Position numbers and translations under genes: made by a program | The notes under the pieces: generated by a model | The model's database searches: none | What the model saw: the letters and a program-made list of their open reading frames with translations, nothing else | What the model was told of the DNA's origin: nothing | Part shown: one piece after another, positions 14,515 through 24,064 of the stretch | Layout of the letters: the number at the start of each line of letters is the position of its first letter | Position numbering within the stretch: the first letter of the stretch is position 1 | NCBI RefSeq assembly: GCF_001590985.1 | Contig: NZ_BCTX01000056.1 | Span: 1 to 36,108 of the forward strand | DNA from: Novosphingobium naphthalenivorans NBRC 102051 | Lineage (GTDB): Bacteria; Pseudomonadota; Alphaproteobacteria; Sphingomonadales; Sphingomonadaceae | Direction: 5' to 3' | Length of the DNA stretch: 36,108 nt

Positions 14515-16131
14515 ATGACCCAGCCCCTCACTCTGACGTTCAACGGTGCCGCGCGGACGGTGACCGGTTCGTGCCACGAATTCGTCCTCGGCAAGACGCG
14601 CGTACTTGTCGACTGCGGGATGTTCCAGGGATCGCGCACGCTCGAAGGGCTCAATGCCAGCCCGTTCAGCTTCAATCCGCGCCATGTCGACGCGGTGGTG
14701 CTGACGCACGCGCATATCGACCATTCGGGGCTGCTGCCGCGCCTCGCTGCCGAAGGGTTCAGCGGGCCGATCTGGTGCACGCAGCCGACCGCCGACCTGC
14801 TCGAATACATGCTGGCCGATTCCGGACGCATCCACGAGGCGGACACCGCCCGGCGCAACCGCCGCCGCGACCGTGCGGGCGAAGAGCCGTTCCAGCCGCT
14901 CTATACCGAGGCCGATGCCATGGCTGCCTGGGGCATGTGCCGTCCGGTGGCGCTGGAGGAATGGTTCGAACCGGCTCCGGGCTTCCGCGTGCGGCTGTGG
15001 AATGCGGGCCATATCCTCGGCTCGGCTTCGGCGGAGATCGAGGCGGGCGGCACGCGCGTCATGTGTTCGGGCGATATCGGGCCGGACAACAAGGCGTTTC
15101 ATCCCGATCCCGAAGGCCCCTCGGGCTTCGATCATGTCCTTTGCGAAAGCACTTATGGCGACCGCCGCCGCGAGCGGGTGACGATCGAGGCGCGGCGCAA
15201 GGTGCTGGAGGCGGAAATCCGTGGCGCACTCGAACGCGGGGGCAATCTCATCATTCCCAGCTTCGCGCTGGAGCGCACGCAGGAACTGCTGCTCGACATC
15301 GTCGAGCTGCTGCGGGCCAAGGCGATCCCGCCGGTGCCGGTGTTCATCGACTCCCCGCTCGCCAGCCATGCGACCGACGTGTTCAAGCGCCATGCCGCCG
15401 AGCTGGAAGACCTGCACGGCTCGTGCGTGTTCGAGCATCCGCAGCTGCATTTCGTGGACAGCGTGGAGGAATCGATCCGGCTCAATTCGGTGAAGGGCGC
15501 GATCATCCTTGCCGCCTCCGGCATGTGCGAGGGCGGGCGCATCCGCCACCACCTGATCCACAATCTCTACCGCCGCGAGGCGACCGTGCTGTTCGTCGGC
15601 TATCAGGCCGCAGGCACGCTGGGGCGGGTGATCCTCGACGGCGCGCAGCGGGTGCGCATTTCGGGGCAGGACGTGCATGTGCGCGCGGCGATCCGGCGGA
15701 TCGATTCCTATTCGGCCCATGCCGACCAGAGCGAACTGCTCGACTGGGTCGCGGCGCGTGCGCCGATCCATGGCAGCCTGTTCCTCGTCCACGGCGAGGA
15801 CAGCGGGCTGGAGACGATGCGCCAGCTTGCGCAGACCCGCGCGCCCGATGCCACCATGGTGGTGCCGTCGATCGGCGAGACCTGGGAACTGCCGGCCGGC
15901 GCGCCGGCGCGGCGCACGAAGACGGGGCGCGAGGATATCGCCGAAAACCTCGGGCACGACTGGCAGAACGCCTATGCCTCCTTCGTCACTGGACTCAGGC
16001 GCGATCTTGCGCGGATCGAGGACGAGAAGGCGCGCGAAGAGGCGCTGGCGCAGATGCGCAAGGTGCTCGACAGTTATGCCAAGCACCGGGACGGGCGGCG
16101 CCGGCACGCGCCGGAGAAGACCCCCCGCTAG
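14515..16131 (+). CDS. Metallo-beta-lactamase/beta-CASP family RNase
   Basis: A 538-residue protein of the CPSF-73/YSH1-like exonuclease group. Seen: N-terminal metallo-beta-lactamase core with TVTGSCHEF, the zinc motif HAHIDHSG (residues 65-72), WNAGHILGSASAEIE and MCSGDIGPDN. A beta-CASP insert starts after CESTYGDR, with GNLIIPSFALERTQELL and VFIDSPLASHATDVF. A zinc-dependent RNA-metabolising domain at the end has ASGMCEGGRIRHHL, GYQAAGTLGR and SYSAHADQSELLDW. Such enzymes are RNA endo/exonucleases acting in the cytoplasm; bacterial substrates are poorly known. An alternative ATG at 14494 has AGGG too close to it; ATG 14515 matches the usual family start. A C-terminal basic, helical tail is present. 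It stands alone. Confidence 0.87.
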   Translation: MTQPLTLTFNGAARTVTGSCHEFVLGKTRVLVDCGMFQGSRTLEGLNASPFSFNPRHVDAVVLTHAHIDHSGLLPRLAAEGFSGPIWCTQPTADLLEYMLADSGRIHEADTARRNRRRDRAGEEPFQPLYTEADAMAAWGMCRPVALEEWFEPAPGFRVRLWNAGHILGSASAEIEAGGTRVMCSGDIGPDNKAFHPDPEGPSGFDHVLCESTYGDRRRERVTIEARRKVLEAEIRGALERGGNLIIPSFALERTQELLLDIVELLRAKAIPPVPVFIDSPLASHATDVFKRHAAELEDLHGSCVFEHPQLHFVDSVEESIRLNSVKGAIILAASGMCEGGRIRHHLIHNLYRREATVLFVGYQAAGTLGRVILDGAQRVRISGQDVHVRAAIRRIDSYSAHADQSELLDWVAARAPIHGSLFLVHGEDSGLETMRQLAQTRAPDATMVVPSIGETWELPAGAPARRTKTGREDIAENLGHDWQNAYASFVTGLRRDLARIEDEKAREEALAQMRKVLDSYAKHRDGRRRHAPEKTPR

Positions 16132-16585
16132 CGATGAGGCGCGGTGCGGCAAGGGCCTGTACCGCGCGATGCTTTGGTAAACGCCTCCGCCGCTTCCGCG
16201 GTCCGATCCGTGCCGGGTACTGTCGAAAGTTAACCTTTATCATAACCGGGCTAATTTCCCGCAAGGCTTGCGGCGCGCCCGCCGGGCCGGAACGGAATGT
16301 GTCATCACCACCTCTGCGCCGGACCTGTACGGGCTGCGAAAGGGGCGGGGAACAGCCTCGATTCGCGACCTTGATTCGCGTACCGGGGGGTACGAAAATC
16401 AAGGATTTCAGCGGTTTTTTACCATTTCCGGCAGGCTCTCCGGAAAATAATGAGCCATGCTGCATCGCAAAATTTCAAACGATTGCAATGCGCTCCCGGA
16501 GATAGTTCCGTTTTGGATGCAAAATACCCTCAGATGGACTGACTTAGGGATTAATCCGGACCGCAATCCCCCGTACTGTCAGGAT
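16132..16585. other. Long leader/intergenic region with hairpins
   Basis: About 450 bp precede the LuxR-type gene. The region contains GTTAACCTTTATCATAAC near 16229-16246 (AT-rich, promoter-like), two copies of GATTCGCG, a strong composite hairpin at 16369-16404, a T6 run at 16415-16420 and a TTTCCGG/CCGGAAA inverted repeat (16425-16446). The reading frame of the regulator is open back to 16457, but the added residues look like non-coding sequence. Confidence 0.5.
16369..16404. other. Composite hairpin upstream of the LuxR-type regulator
   Basis: CCTTGATT pairs with AATCAAGG (8 bp), then a 2x2 internal loop, then CGTACC pairs with GGTACG (6 bp) around a GGGG tetraloop. A T6 run begins 10 nt downstream. 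It may be a terminator for upstream transcription, an operator, or a structured 5' leader. Confidence 0.5.
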
Positions 16586-17182
16586 ATGGAACACTATCGC
16601 ACCATCGCACTGATCGAGAACGACTACCAGAAGCGGGCGAAGATCACTAACGCCCTGTTTGCCGGGGGTTTTCATGTCGAACCGTTTGAGGAGATCGAGG
16701 AATTCATCTCCGAGAGCAAGACCAGCTACATCGTTCTGATAAGCGACGAGGGCAGCAATCTCGACAAGCTGCTGAACCTGATAAACGGCCAGGCTCAGTG
16801 GTTTCCGATTATCCCTTACGCGGAAGAAGCATCGCTTAACTCTATTGTCTCCGCGATGCTCAAGGGGGCGATCGGCTACATTGACCGGCTGCCCGATCTG
16901 CAGGGCGTGATGGACGTCATCAGCTCGAACAAGGCCGAGCGCCAGAAGCTGATGGAAAACGGCCGCCTGCGGGCTGAGGCGCGCGCCAAGCTGGTGTTGC
17001 TCACCAAGCGTGAGCGCGAAGTGCTCAAGTGCATGGCCGAGGGCATGTCGAACAAGATCATCGGGATGAAGCTGGGGATCAGCCCCCGTACGGTCGAAAT
17101 CCACCGCGCCAACATGATTACCAAGCTCGAAACGGATTCGACCAACGAGGCGCTGCGCCTCGCCGCCTACGCGGATATCTGA
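16586..17182 (+). CDS. LuxR/FixJ-type regulator with degenerate receiver
   Basis: A 198-residue regulator. Residues about 1-115 have the receiver-like fold pattern (TIALIENDYQKRAKITNALF; IVLISDEGSNLDKLLNLI), but the usual features are altered. The acidic pocket reads END. The expected phospho-acceptor position is ambiguous (LISDEGSN). The conserved Thr/Ser region reads PIIPYAE, and the Lys-Pro becomes RLPD. Residues about 136-195 are an intact LuxR helix-turn-helix (LTKREREVLKCMAEGMSNK; GISPRTVEIHRANMITKLE). It is therefore probably controlled without phosphorylation. ATG 16586 is chosen because it starts the receiver strand; its AGGA is only 1 nt away, so an upstream start (16517 or 16457) cannot be excluded. 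It stands alone, convergent with the MarR-like gene. Confidence 0.8.
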   Translation: MEHYRTIALIENDYQKRAKITNALFAGGFHVEPFEEIEEFISESKTSYIVLISDEGSNLDKLLNLINGQAQWFPIIPYAEEASLNSIVSAMLKGAIGYIDRLPDLQGVMDVISSNKAERQKLMENGRLRAEARAKLVLLTKREREVLKCMAEGMSNKIIGMKLGISPRTVEIHRANMITKLETDSTNEALRLAAYADI

Positions 17183-17205
17183 TGCGGCATTAACGGCGTA
17201 CCGGC

Positions 17206-17793
17206 TCAGATCGGATCCTGTCTCCTGATCCTGATCTGGGCCATCGCGTCGTCCAGGATGGCTTCCCTGGCATCGTCGTACCCGGCGGTGCCGGGGCCGG
17301 ACCGCGCCCCGGCTGTAGAAGCGTTTCTCTTGCGTTCCATCATGGCGAAGCAGCGCTCATAGAAAATCCGCATCATGGCCTTGAGCGCGCGATCGGTCAG
17401 CTGCACGTAGACGCGCCGGGAGTCGGTCTTGTCCCGGTAGCGGTGCACCAGATCTTCCTTTTCCAGCAAGGCGATCCAGCGCAGCGCCGTCGTCTGCGGC
17501 GCTTGTGAGCCGATGCAGACGCTGGTCGTCTGCATCCGGGTATTGCGCAGCTCGCCAATGAAGAGATCCAGCATGATGTCCCAGGTCGGCTCTCCGAACA
17601 GTTGCGGCGAGCCGAAGACCTTTTCCCGCATCCGCCGCATATTGTACGTCTCAAGCGCGGTTTCCAGCCAGTCTTCCGGCGTGGGGGCAAGGGGGCGCAA
17701 CTCCGGATCTCCGCTGGCATCGTCACGGATCGTGACGCGGGAAATGAGTTCGTTGAGTTCCCCGGCGAGATCGCGGATTCTCTGGCTCGGCAT
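17206..17793 (-). CDS. MarR-like winged-helix transcriptional regulator
   Basis: A 195-residue protein with MarR-family features in the middle: GEPTWDIMLDLFIGELRN (dimer and first helix), CIGSQAPQTTALRWIALLEK (recognition helix) and DLVHRYRDKTDSRRVYVQLT (wing with the D-x-RR motif). The N-terminal 60 residues are helical and unusual for small MarR proteins, and the C-terminal 45 residues are basic and low in complexity. The start at 17793 has GGGAG 9 nt upstream; the frame runs open to 17979 without a better site. MarR proteins are typically repressors relieved by small phenolic ligands; the target here is unknown, and no divergent intact gene lies beside it. Confidence 0.8.
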   Translation of the reverse strand: MPSQRIRDLAGELNELISRVTIRDDASGDPELRPLAPTPEDWLETALETYNMRRMREKVFGSPQLFGEPTWDIMLDLFIGELRNTRMQTTSVCIGSQAPQTTALRWIALLEKEDLVHRYRDKTDSRRVYVQLTDRALKAMMRIFYERCFAMMERKRNASTAGARSGPGTAGYDDAREAILDDAMAQIRIRRQDPI

Positions 17794-17982
17794 GGTGATG
17801 ATCTCCCACGTCAAGGGGCGTCGAGCCCTCTGTTCCTCTCCCGGAGCATCCTTCCGCGCTTTGGGGCGGGAACGATAACCCGGATGGTTGGCCTGCGCAC
17901 GGGGAAAGTCAACCGTGTGAATGTTATGTAATGTGCCCGGTAAGTCGCTGGTGTTGAGCTGCTTTTTGCCTTGAGGCATCCT

Positions 17983-18300
17983 TCACCGCCGGTGCTCCGG
18001 GTGGTTGCACTGCACCATTTCCCGCATGGCGAAAGCGCTTCGGGAAGCGGCTGGAGGCGGGGCTTCAATCGTCTTCGTGCGGGGCCTCTGCGTGACGATC
18101 TCGGTGGCCGCGAGCGGGACAATGAACGCGCGCTGCCTCTCCGGCGTGATCGAATTGCGGCGCGGCGCCGTGTGGAGATAGGGCGCGAACCCCGGCAGCG
18201 GATCGTCCGCGTCCGGCGGCTCGTCGAAGAACGCGGTGCGCGAAGTGCGGCGGGAAGGGCAGATAGAAGACGAGCGCGGCGGCGCGCCCGCCGCAGGCAA
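17983..18300 (-). pseudogene. Remnant of a small hypothetical gene
   Basis: The minus strand reads a 105-residue frame. Its first half (FFDEPPDADDPLPGFAPYLH, then RRNSITPERQRAFIVPLAA and TEIVTQ) looks like the start of a family I remember from sphingomonads, in which a short acidic lead is followed by a helix-turn-helix-like segment reading roughly QRAFIAALA..G. After TEIVTQ the sequence turns into a low-complexity basic tail and the expected continuation is missing. I read this as a truncated or frameshifted remnant rather than a working gene. It abuts a repeat element at 18311, which fits local rearrangement. Confidence 0.35.
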
Positions 18301-18310
18301 GGGCGTCCCT

Positions 18311-18450
18311 TCATTTCCCCTCGCGTGGACGGGAGGGGAGTATCAGTGCCAAACAGCTACGTTGCGGAAGAACACGAGTACGCCCTCCCGCCTGCGGGAG
18401 GGCCGCGAGGCTTGGCGGCTTGCTGCCTAGCCGCAGCGGGGTGGGCCGTC
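18311..18450. repeat. Palindromic repeat copy 1, flanking the DUF559 gene
   Basis: This stretch matches the reverse complement of 18888-19036 along most of its length. Shared pieces include GAGTACGCCCTCCCGCCTGC, GGGAGGGCCGCGAG and GCAGCGGGGTGGGCCGTC. It contains two palindromes, one around 18318-18340 and CCCTCCCGC/GCGGGAGGG at 18383-18402. The last bases supply the DUF559 stop codon and C-terminal residues. Confidence 0.7.
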
Positions 18451-18816
18451 TCTGACGCCGCTTGTGCAGCGCAACCGCTCGATCTCTTCCCGAACCAAAG
18501 CCACAACGCCTTCCAACTCCCGGAACACCGTCTCGTTGGTAAAACGCAGCACGTGATAGCCATGCTCAAGCATCCACCGGTCGCGCGCTGCGTCATAGCT
18601 GCTACGCATCTCGTGCGAGTGCCCGTCGAGTTCGATGACCAGTGCCAGCTCACGGCAGAGAAAGTCGGCAAAGTAGGGCCCCACCGGGATTTGCCGGCTG
18701 AACTTCGCGCCCAATTGCGAGCGGGCGAGGTGGCGCCAGAGCAGCCGCTCCGCTGGCGTGGCTTCGTTGCGCAACTGCCTGGCACGGCTGGTGTTGCGGG
18801 GCTTGAATGCGGGCAT
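18427..18816 (-). CDS. DUF559 (Vsr-like fold) endonuclease-domain protein
   Basis: A 129-residue protein of the DUF559 family, predicted PD-(D/E)XK nucleases related to the very-short-patch repair endonuclease. Seen: basic N-terminus (RARQLRNEATPAERLLWRHL), a GAKFSRQIPVGPYFADF strand pair, the likely metal-binding LALVIELDGHSHE (Glu/Asp), and the closing GYHVLRFTNETVFRELEGV. No catalytic activity has been shown for most members. The ATG at 18816 has no good ribosome site. The gene lies between two long inverted repeats, and its last 7-8 codons are encoded inside one of them, so the C-terminus may have been reshaped by the repeat. Confidence 0.8.
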   Translation of the reverse strand: MPAFKPRNTSRARQLRNEATPAERLLWRHLARSQLGAKFSRQIPVGPYFADFLCRELALVIELDGHSHEMRSSYDAARDRWMLEHGYHVLRFTNETVFRELEGVVALVREEIERLRCTSGVRDGPPRCG

Positions 18817-18887
18817 TGGGGGAGGGTGGTGGTTGCAGGGTAGAGCTGCGAGTTAAAACTTGGATAGGCCCTGCTGATAGGGTCAAG

Positions 18888-19036
18888 ACGGCCCACCCCG
18901 CTGCGACTAGCTTCGCCTTCGGCTCAGGCAAGTCTCGCGGCCCTCCCGCAGGCGGGAGGGCGTACTCCCGTTCTCGCGAAACGCTGCTGCAAGGCACGGA
19001 GTCCCCCCTCCCGCTCGCGGGAGGGGGCGGAGGCAC
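18888..19036. repeat. Palindromic repeat copy 2, inverted relative to copy 1
   Basis: Read on the minus strand, this copy has the same order of blocks as 18311-18450. First comes a palindrome (CCCTCCCGC/GCGGGAGGG type, 19005-19028), then a diverged middle, then the second palindrome (18941-18960 on the plus strand) and the GCAGCGGGGTGGGCCGTC end. Overall similarity is about 75% by eye, with near-identity in the palindromic core. Confidence 0.7.
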
Positions 19037-19538
19037 GTGACTCCGATCACGGGTGGGCCAACTCCACCCCGTCCCAAACCCGCCGAAATCCTTGACCCCA
19101 TCCCCTCAATCGCCTAAGGGCGCCCATCTTCTGCGGGCTTGCTCGCAGGAACAGACATAGAGCTGAACATTGCCATGTCAGCATTTCCGGGCCTTTTCCT
19201 TGTCTTAGGGCAAGGTGAGCGCTCAGCGGGCAGCCGTTCCGATTCGGGTAGGGCTGCTTTCGGAACTGCGGTGGCAAAGTAATCCGGTGGCATCGAAGCC
19301 GGGTGGAGTGTTTTCGGCTCACGCAAGTGAGGTTGCGCTATGCCTCTCGCGATCCCGGCCTTTGCCGGGATGACGAGGGCAGCCTTTCTCCTTCCGCGTG
19401 ACCCTCTCACTCTTCCCTCTTTCGAAACGCGCCGGGCCCGCATGACCCGGGGTGCGACGGGTCCGTCCCGTGGCTTGCGGTTCTCGCCCACGGTACGGGC
19501 CGGATCCATCGCACTCCCATTTTGAAAGAAGAGTATAG
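19037..19538. other. Leader region of the str operon
   Basis: About 500 bp precede rpsL without a supported gene. It holds a small palindrome (CCTTG...GCAAGG, near 19197-19214) and a REP-like palindrome at 19352-19371. The str promoter should be here but no clear -35/-10 pair stands out. Reading frames in this stretch are low-complexity and lack ribosome sites. Confidence 0.45.
19352..19371. repeat. REP-like palindrome
   Basis: ATCCCGGC and GCCGGGAT form a perfect 8-bp stem around CTTT, followed by GACG. Palindromes of this type (CGTCATCCCGGC...GCCGGGAT) are dispersed in many proteobacterial genomes. Here it sits about 170 bp upstream of rpsL. Confidence 0.6.
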
Positions 19539-19910
19539 ATGCCCACTATCAACCAGCTGGTCCGCAAGGGCCGCGAGCCGCAGAAGGCCAAGTCGAAGGT
19601 CCCGGCGATGGAGCAGAACCCGCAGAAGCGCGGCGTCTGCACCCGCGTCTACACCACGACCCCGAAGAAGCCGAACTCGGCTCTCCGCAAGGTCGCCAAG
19701 GTGCGCCTCACCAACAGCCGCGAAGTCATCTCGTACATTCCCGGCGAAGGCCACAACCTGCAGGAGCACTCGGTCGTGCTCATCCGCGGCGGCCGTGTGC
19801 GCGACCTTCCCGGCGTGCGCTACCACATCCTGCGCGGCGTGCTCGACACGCAGGGCGTCAAGGACCGCAAGCAGTCCCGCTCGAAGTACGGCGCCAAGCG
19901 TCCGAAGTGA
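19539..19910 (+). CDS. rpsL: 30S ribosomal protein S12
   Basis: A 123-residue S12, full length for the family, located at the decoding centre and first gene of the str operon. Seen: RGVCTRVYTTTPKKPNSALR with the streptomycin-sensitive Lys43, EGHNLQEHSVVLIRGGRVRD, and the conserved C-terminal KDRKQSRSKYGAKRPK. At position 88 (RVRDLPGVRYH) it has arginine where E. coli and most bacteria have lysine. Lys88-to-Arg is a known streptomycin-resistance substitution in other species. ATG 19539 has a purine-rich ribosome site (AAAGAAGAG). rpsG follows after 90 bp. Confidence 0.98.
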   Translation: MPTINQLVRKGREPQKAKSKVPAMEQNPQKRGVCTRVYTTTPKKPNSALRKVAKVRLTNSREVISYIPGEGHNLQEHSVVLIRGGRVRDLPGVRYHILRGVLDTQGVKDRKQSRSKYGAKRPK

Positions 19911-19917
19911 TCGGTTG

Positions 19918-19978
19918 GCGGCGTGAAAGCGCCGCACGATGAGAGATTGACCGGCCGGTGACGCTCTGGCTCCCGGCC
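19918..19978 (+). other. Two hairpins in the rpsL-rpsG spacer
   Basis: GCGGCG/CGCCGC with a TGAAAG loop (19918-19935) is followed by GGCCGG/CCGGCC (19953-19978). No T-run follows, so these are more likely RNA-processing or stability elements than terminators. A binding site for S7, which represses this operon in E. coli, is possible but unproven. Confidence 0.45.
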
Positions 19979-20000
19979 GCAAGAACAAGGAATACAAGCG

Positions 20001-20471
20001 ATGTCACGTCGTCGTCGTCCCGAGAAGCGGGAAATCCTGCCTGATCCGAAGTTCGGTGATCAGGTCCTGTCGAAGTTCATGAACAACCTCATGCTCGACG
20101 GTAAGAAGTCGGTTGCCGAAAGCATCGTTTACGGTGCGCTCGACACGATGGAAGCCCGCGCCAAGGCCGATCCGGTCCAGCTGTTCCACGATGCCCTGAA
20201 CAACGTGAAGCCGCAGATCGAGGTCCGCAGCCGCCGCGTCGGTGGTGCGACCTACCAGGTTCCGGTCGAAGTCCGTCCGGAGCGCGCCCAGGCTCTCGCC
20301 ATCCGCTGGCTGATCACCGCCGCGCGCAACCGTCCCGAGACCACCATGGCCGCCCGCCTCTCGGGCGAGCTGATGGATGCCGCCAACAACCGCGGCAACG
20401 CCGTGAAGAAGCGCGAAGACACGCACCGCATGGCGGACGCCAACCGCGCCTTCTCGCACTACCGCTGGTAA
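20001..20471 (+). CDS. rpsG: 30S ribosomal protein S7
   Basis: A 156-residue S7, normal length. It nucleates assembly of the 30S head by binding the 3' major domain of 16S rRNA, and in E. coli also represses its own operon. Seen: SRRRRPEKREILPDPKFGD, the VGGATYQVPVEVRPERAQAL beta-hairpin region and the C-terminal GNAVKKREDTHRMADANRAF. AAGGAA lies 8 nt before the ATG. Second gene of the str operon. Confidence 0.98.
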   Translation: MSRRRRPEKREILPDPKFGDQVLSKFMNNLMLDGKKSVAESIVYGALDTMEARAKADPVQLFHDALNNVKPQIEVRSRRVGGATYQVPVEVRPERAQALAIRWLITAARNRPETTMAARLSGELMDAANNRGNAVKKREDTHRMADANRAFSHYRW

Positions 20472-20484
20472 GACGCCTCGTGGG

Positions 20485-20550
20485 GCCCGCATGGCACGTC
20501 ATGCGGGCGTCACACTTTCAATTCAGGGGGCAGGGGCTTATCTGAGCCCC
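20485..20550 (+). other. Two hairpins in the rpsG-fusA spacer
   Basis: GCCCGCAT/ATGCGGGC (20485-20508, 8-nt loop) and GGGGCT/AGCCCC (20533-20550, 6-nt loop) lie between rpsG and fusA. Neither is followed by a T-run. They may protect the rpsG 3' end or set the ratio between ribosomal protein and elongation factor mRNA. Confidence 0.45.
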
Positions 20551-20584
20551 GGTTCCTCCCAAACTCCTGCTAAGGATTTTCACC

Positions 20585-22678
<2,094 letters not shown>

Positions 22679-22693
22679 GGGCAAGAATGGTTC

Positions 22694-22723
22694 TAGGGGC
22701 GGCGCCTGATTCAGCGGGCGCTG
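22694..22723 (+). other. Hairpin in the fusA-tuf spacer
   Basis: GGCGGCGCC and GGGCGCTGCC pair with one wobble or mismatch around TGATTCAGC. No T-run follows. It occupies the 92-bp gap and may uncouple tuf from fusA or stabilise a processed tuf mRNA. Confidence 0.35.
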
Positions 22724-22770
22724 CCTTATTTCCCGCAGATTCAATTTCAGTACGAAAGAAGGTTTGAAAG

Positions 22771-23961
22771 ATGGCGAAGGCAAAATTCGAGCGGAACAAG
22801 CCGCACTGCAATATCGGCACCATCGGTCACGTCGACCACGGTAAGACGACCCTGACGGCTGCCATCACCAAGGTCATGGCCGAAGTCAACGGCGGTGAAG
22901 CGGTCGACTTCGCCAACATCGACAAGGCTCCCGAAGAGCGCGAGCGCGGCATCACCATCTCGACCGCCCACGTCGAGTACGAGACCGCTGCCCGTCACTA
23001 CGCGCACGTCGACTGCCCGGGTCACGCCGACTACGTGAAGAACATGATCACCGGTGCGGCCCAGATGGACGGCGCCATCCTCGTGGTGAACGCTGCTGAC
23101 GGCCCGATGCCGCAGACCCGTGAGCACATCCTGCTCGCCCGTCAGGTCGGCGTGCCGGCTCTGGTCGTGTACATGAACAAGGTCGACCAGGTCGACGACG
23201 AAGAACTGCTTGAGCTCGTCGAGCTCGAAGTTCGCGAACTGCTGTCGTCGTACGACTTCCCGGGCGACGATATTCCGATCATCAAGGGTTCGGCTCTGGC
23301 CGCTCTCGAAGGCCGCGACGACGAAATCGGCAAGAACTCGATCATCGCGCTGATGGACGCTGTCGACGAGTACATCCCGCAGCCGCCGCGTCCGACCGAC
23401 AAGCCGTTCCTGATGCCGGTCGAAGACGTGTTCTCGATCTCGGGCCGTGGTACGGTTGTGACCGGCCGCGTCGAAACCGGCATCATCAAGGTCGGTGAAG
23501 AAGTCGAAGTCGTCGGTATCCGCGACACCCAGAAGACCACCGTCACCGGCGTCGAAATGTTCCGCAAGCTGCTCGACCAGGGTGAAGCCGGCGACAACAT
23601 CGGCGCGCTGGTTCGTGGTCTGAAGCGCGACGACGTGGAGCGTGGCCAGGTTCTCGCCAAGCCGGGCACCGTGACCCCGCACACCGAGTTCGACGCCGAA
23701 GTCTACGTGCTGTCGAAGGACGAAGGTGGCCGTCACACGCCGTTCTTCGCCAACTACCGCCCGCAGTTCTACTTCCGCACCACCGACGTGACCGGTGAAG
23801 TGATCCTCCCCGAGGGCACCGAGATGGTCATGCCGGGCGACAACGTTGCCCTGTCGGTCAAGCTGATCGCCCCGATCGCCATGGACGAAGGCCTCCGCTT
23901 CGCTATCCGCGAAGGCGGCCGCACCGTCGGCTCGGGCGTTGTCTCGAAGATCACGAAGTAA
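22771..23961 (+). CDS. tuf: Elongation factor Tu
   Basis: A 396-residue EF-Tu, full length, which delivers aminoacyl-tRNA to the ribosome. Seen: G1 GHVDHGKTTLTAAI, G2 in ERERGITISTAHVEYE, G3 DCPGHADYVKNMITG, G4 YMNKVDQVDDEELL, G5 IKGSALAALEG, and the domain II/III blocks SISGRGTVVTGRVE and LAKPGTVTPHTEF. AAGAAGG lies 8 nt before the ATG. Last gene of the str operon here; a strong terminator follows, so it is not continuous with rpsJ. Whether a second tuf exists elsewhere cannot be seen. Confidence 0.99.
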   Translation: MAKAKFERNKPHCNIGTIGHVDHGKTTLTAAITKVMAEVNGGEAVDFANIDKAPEERERGITISTAHVEYETAARHYAHVDCPGHADYVKNMITGAAQMDGAILVVNAADGPMPQTREHILLARQVGVPALVVYMNKVDQVDDEELLELVELEVRELLSSYDFPGDDIPIIKGSALAALEGRDDEIGKNSIIALMDAVDEYIPQPPRPTDKPFLMPVEDVFSISGRGTVVTGRVETGIIKVGEEVEVVGIRDTQKTTVTGVEMFRKLLDQGEAGDNIGALVRGLKRDDVERGQVLAKPGTVTPHTEFDAEVYVLSKDEGGRHTPFFANYRPQFYFRTTDVTGEVILPEGTEMVMPGDNVALSVKLIAPIAMDEGLRFAIREGGRTVGSGVVSKITK

Positions 23962-23988
23962 TTCGCTGATCCTCGGATAACCGAGACA

Positions 23989-24027
23989 GAAAAAGGCCCG
24001 GTCTCCGCAAGGAGGCCGGGCTTTTTC
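23989..24027 (+). terminator. Terminator of the str operon
   Basis: AAAAAGGCCCGGTCTCC and GGAGGCCGGGCTTTTT pair over about 16 bp with one bulged G around a GCAA tetraloop. The flanking A and T runs let it act in both directions, which suits the convergent gene at 24065-24598. Confidence 0.9.
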
Positions 24028-24064
24028 GTTGTGGCCATGGGGGCAGCTGCGTGCGGTGCGAGTT

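Noticed and set aside
13348..16152. 934-codon minus-strand frame
   Set aside because: It is antisense to the MCP, CZB and beta-CASP genes, all of which have strong family motifs; the frame has none.
17971..18843. 290-codon plus-strand frame
   Set aside because: It crosses a gene remnant, a palindromic repeat and the antisense strand of the DUF559 gene; no domain is visible.
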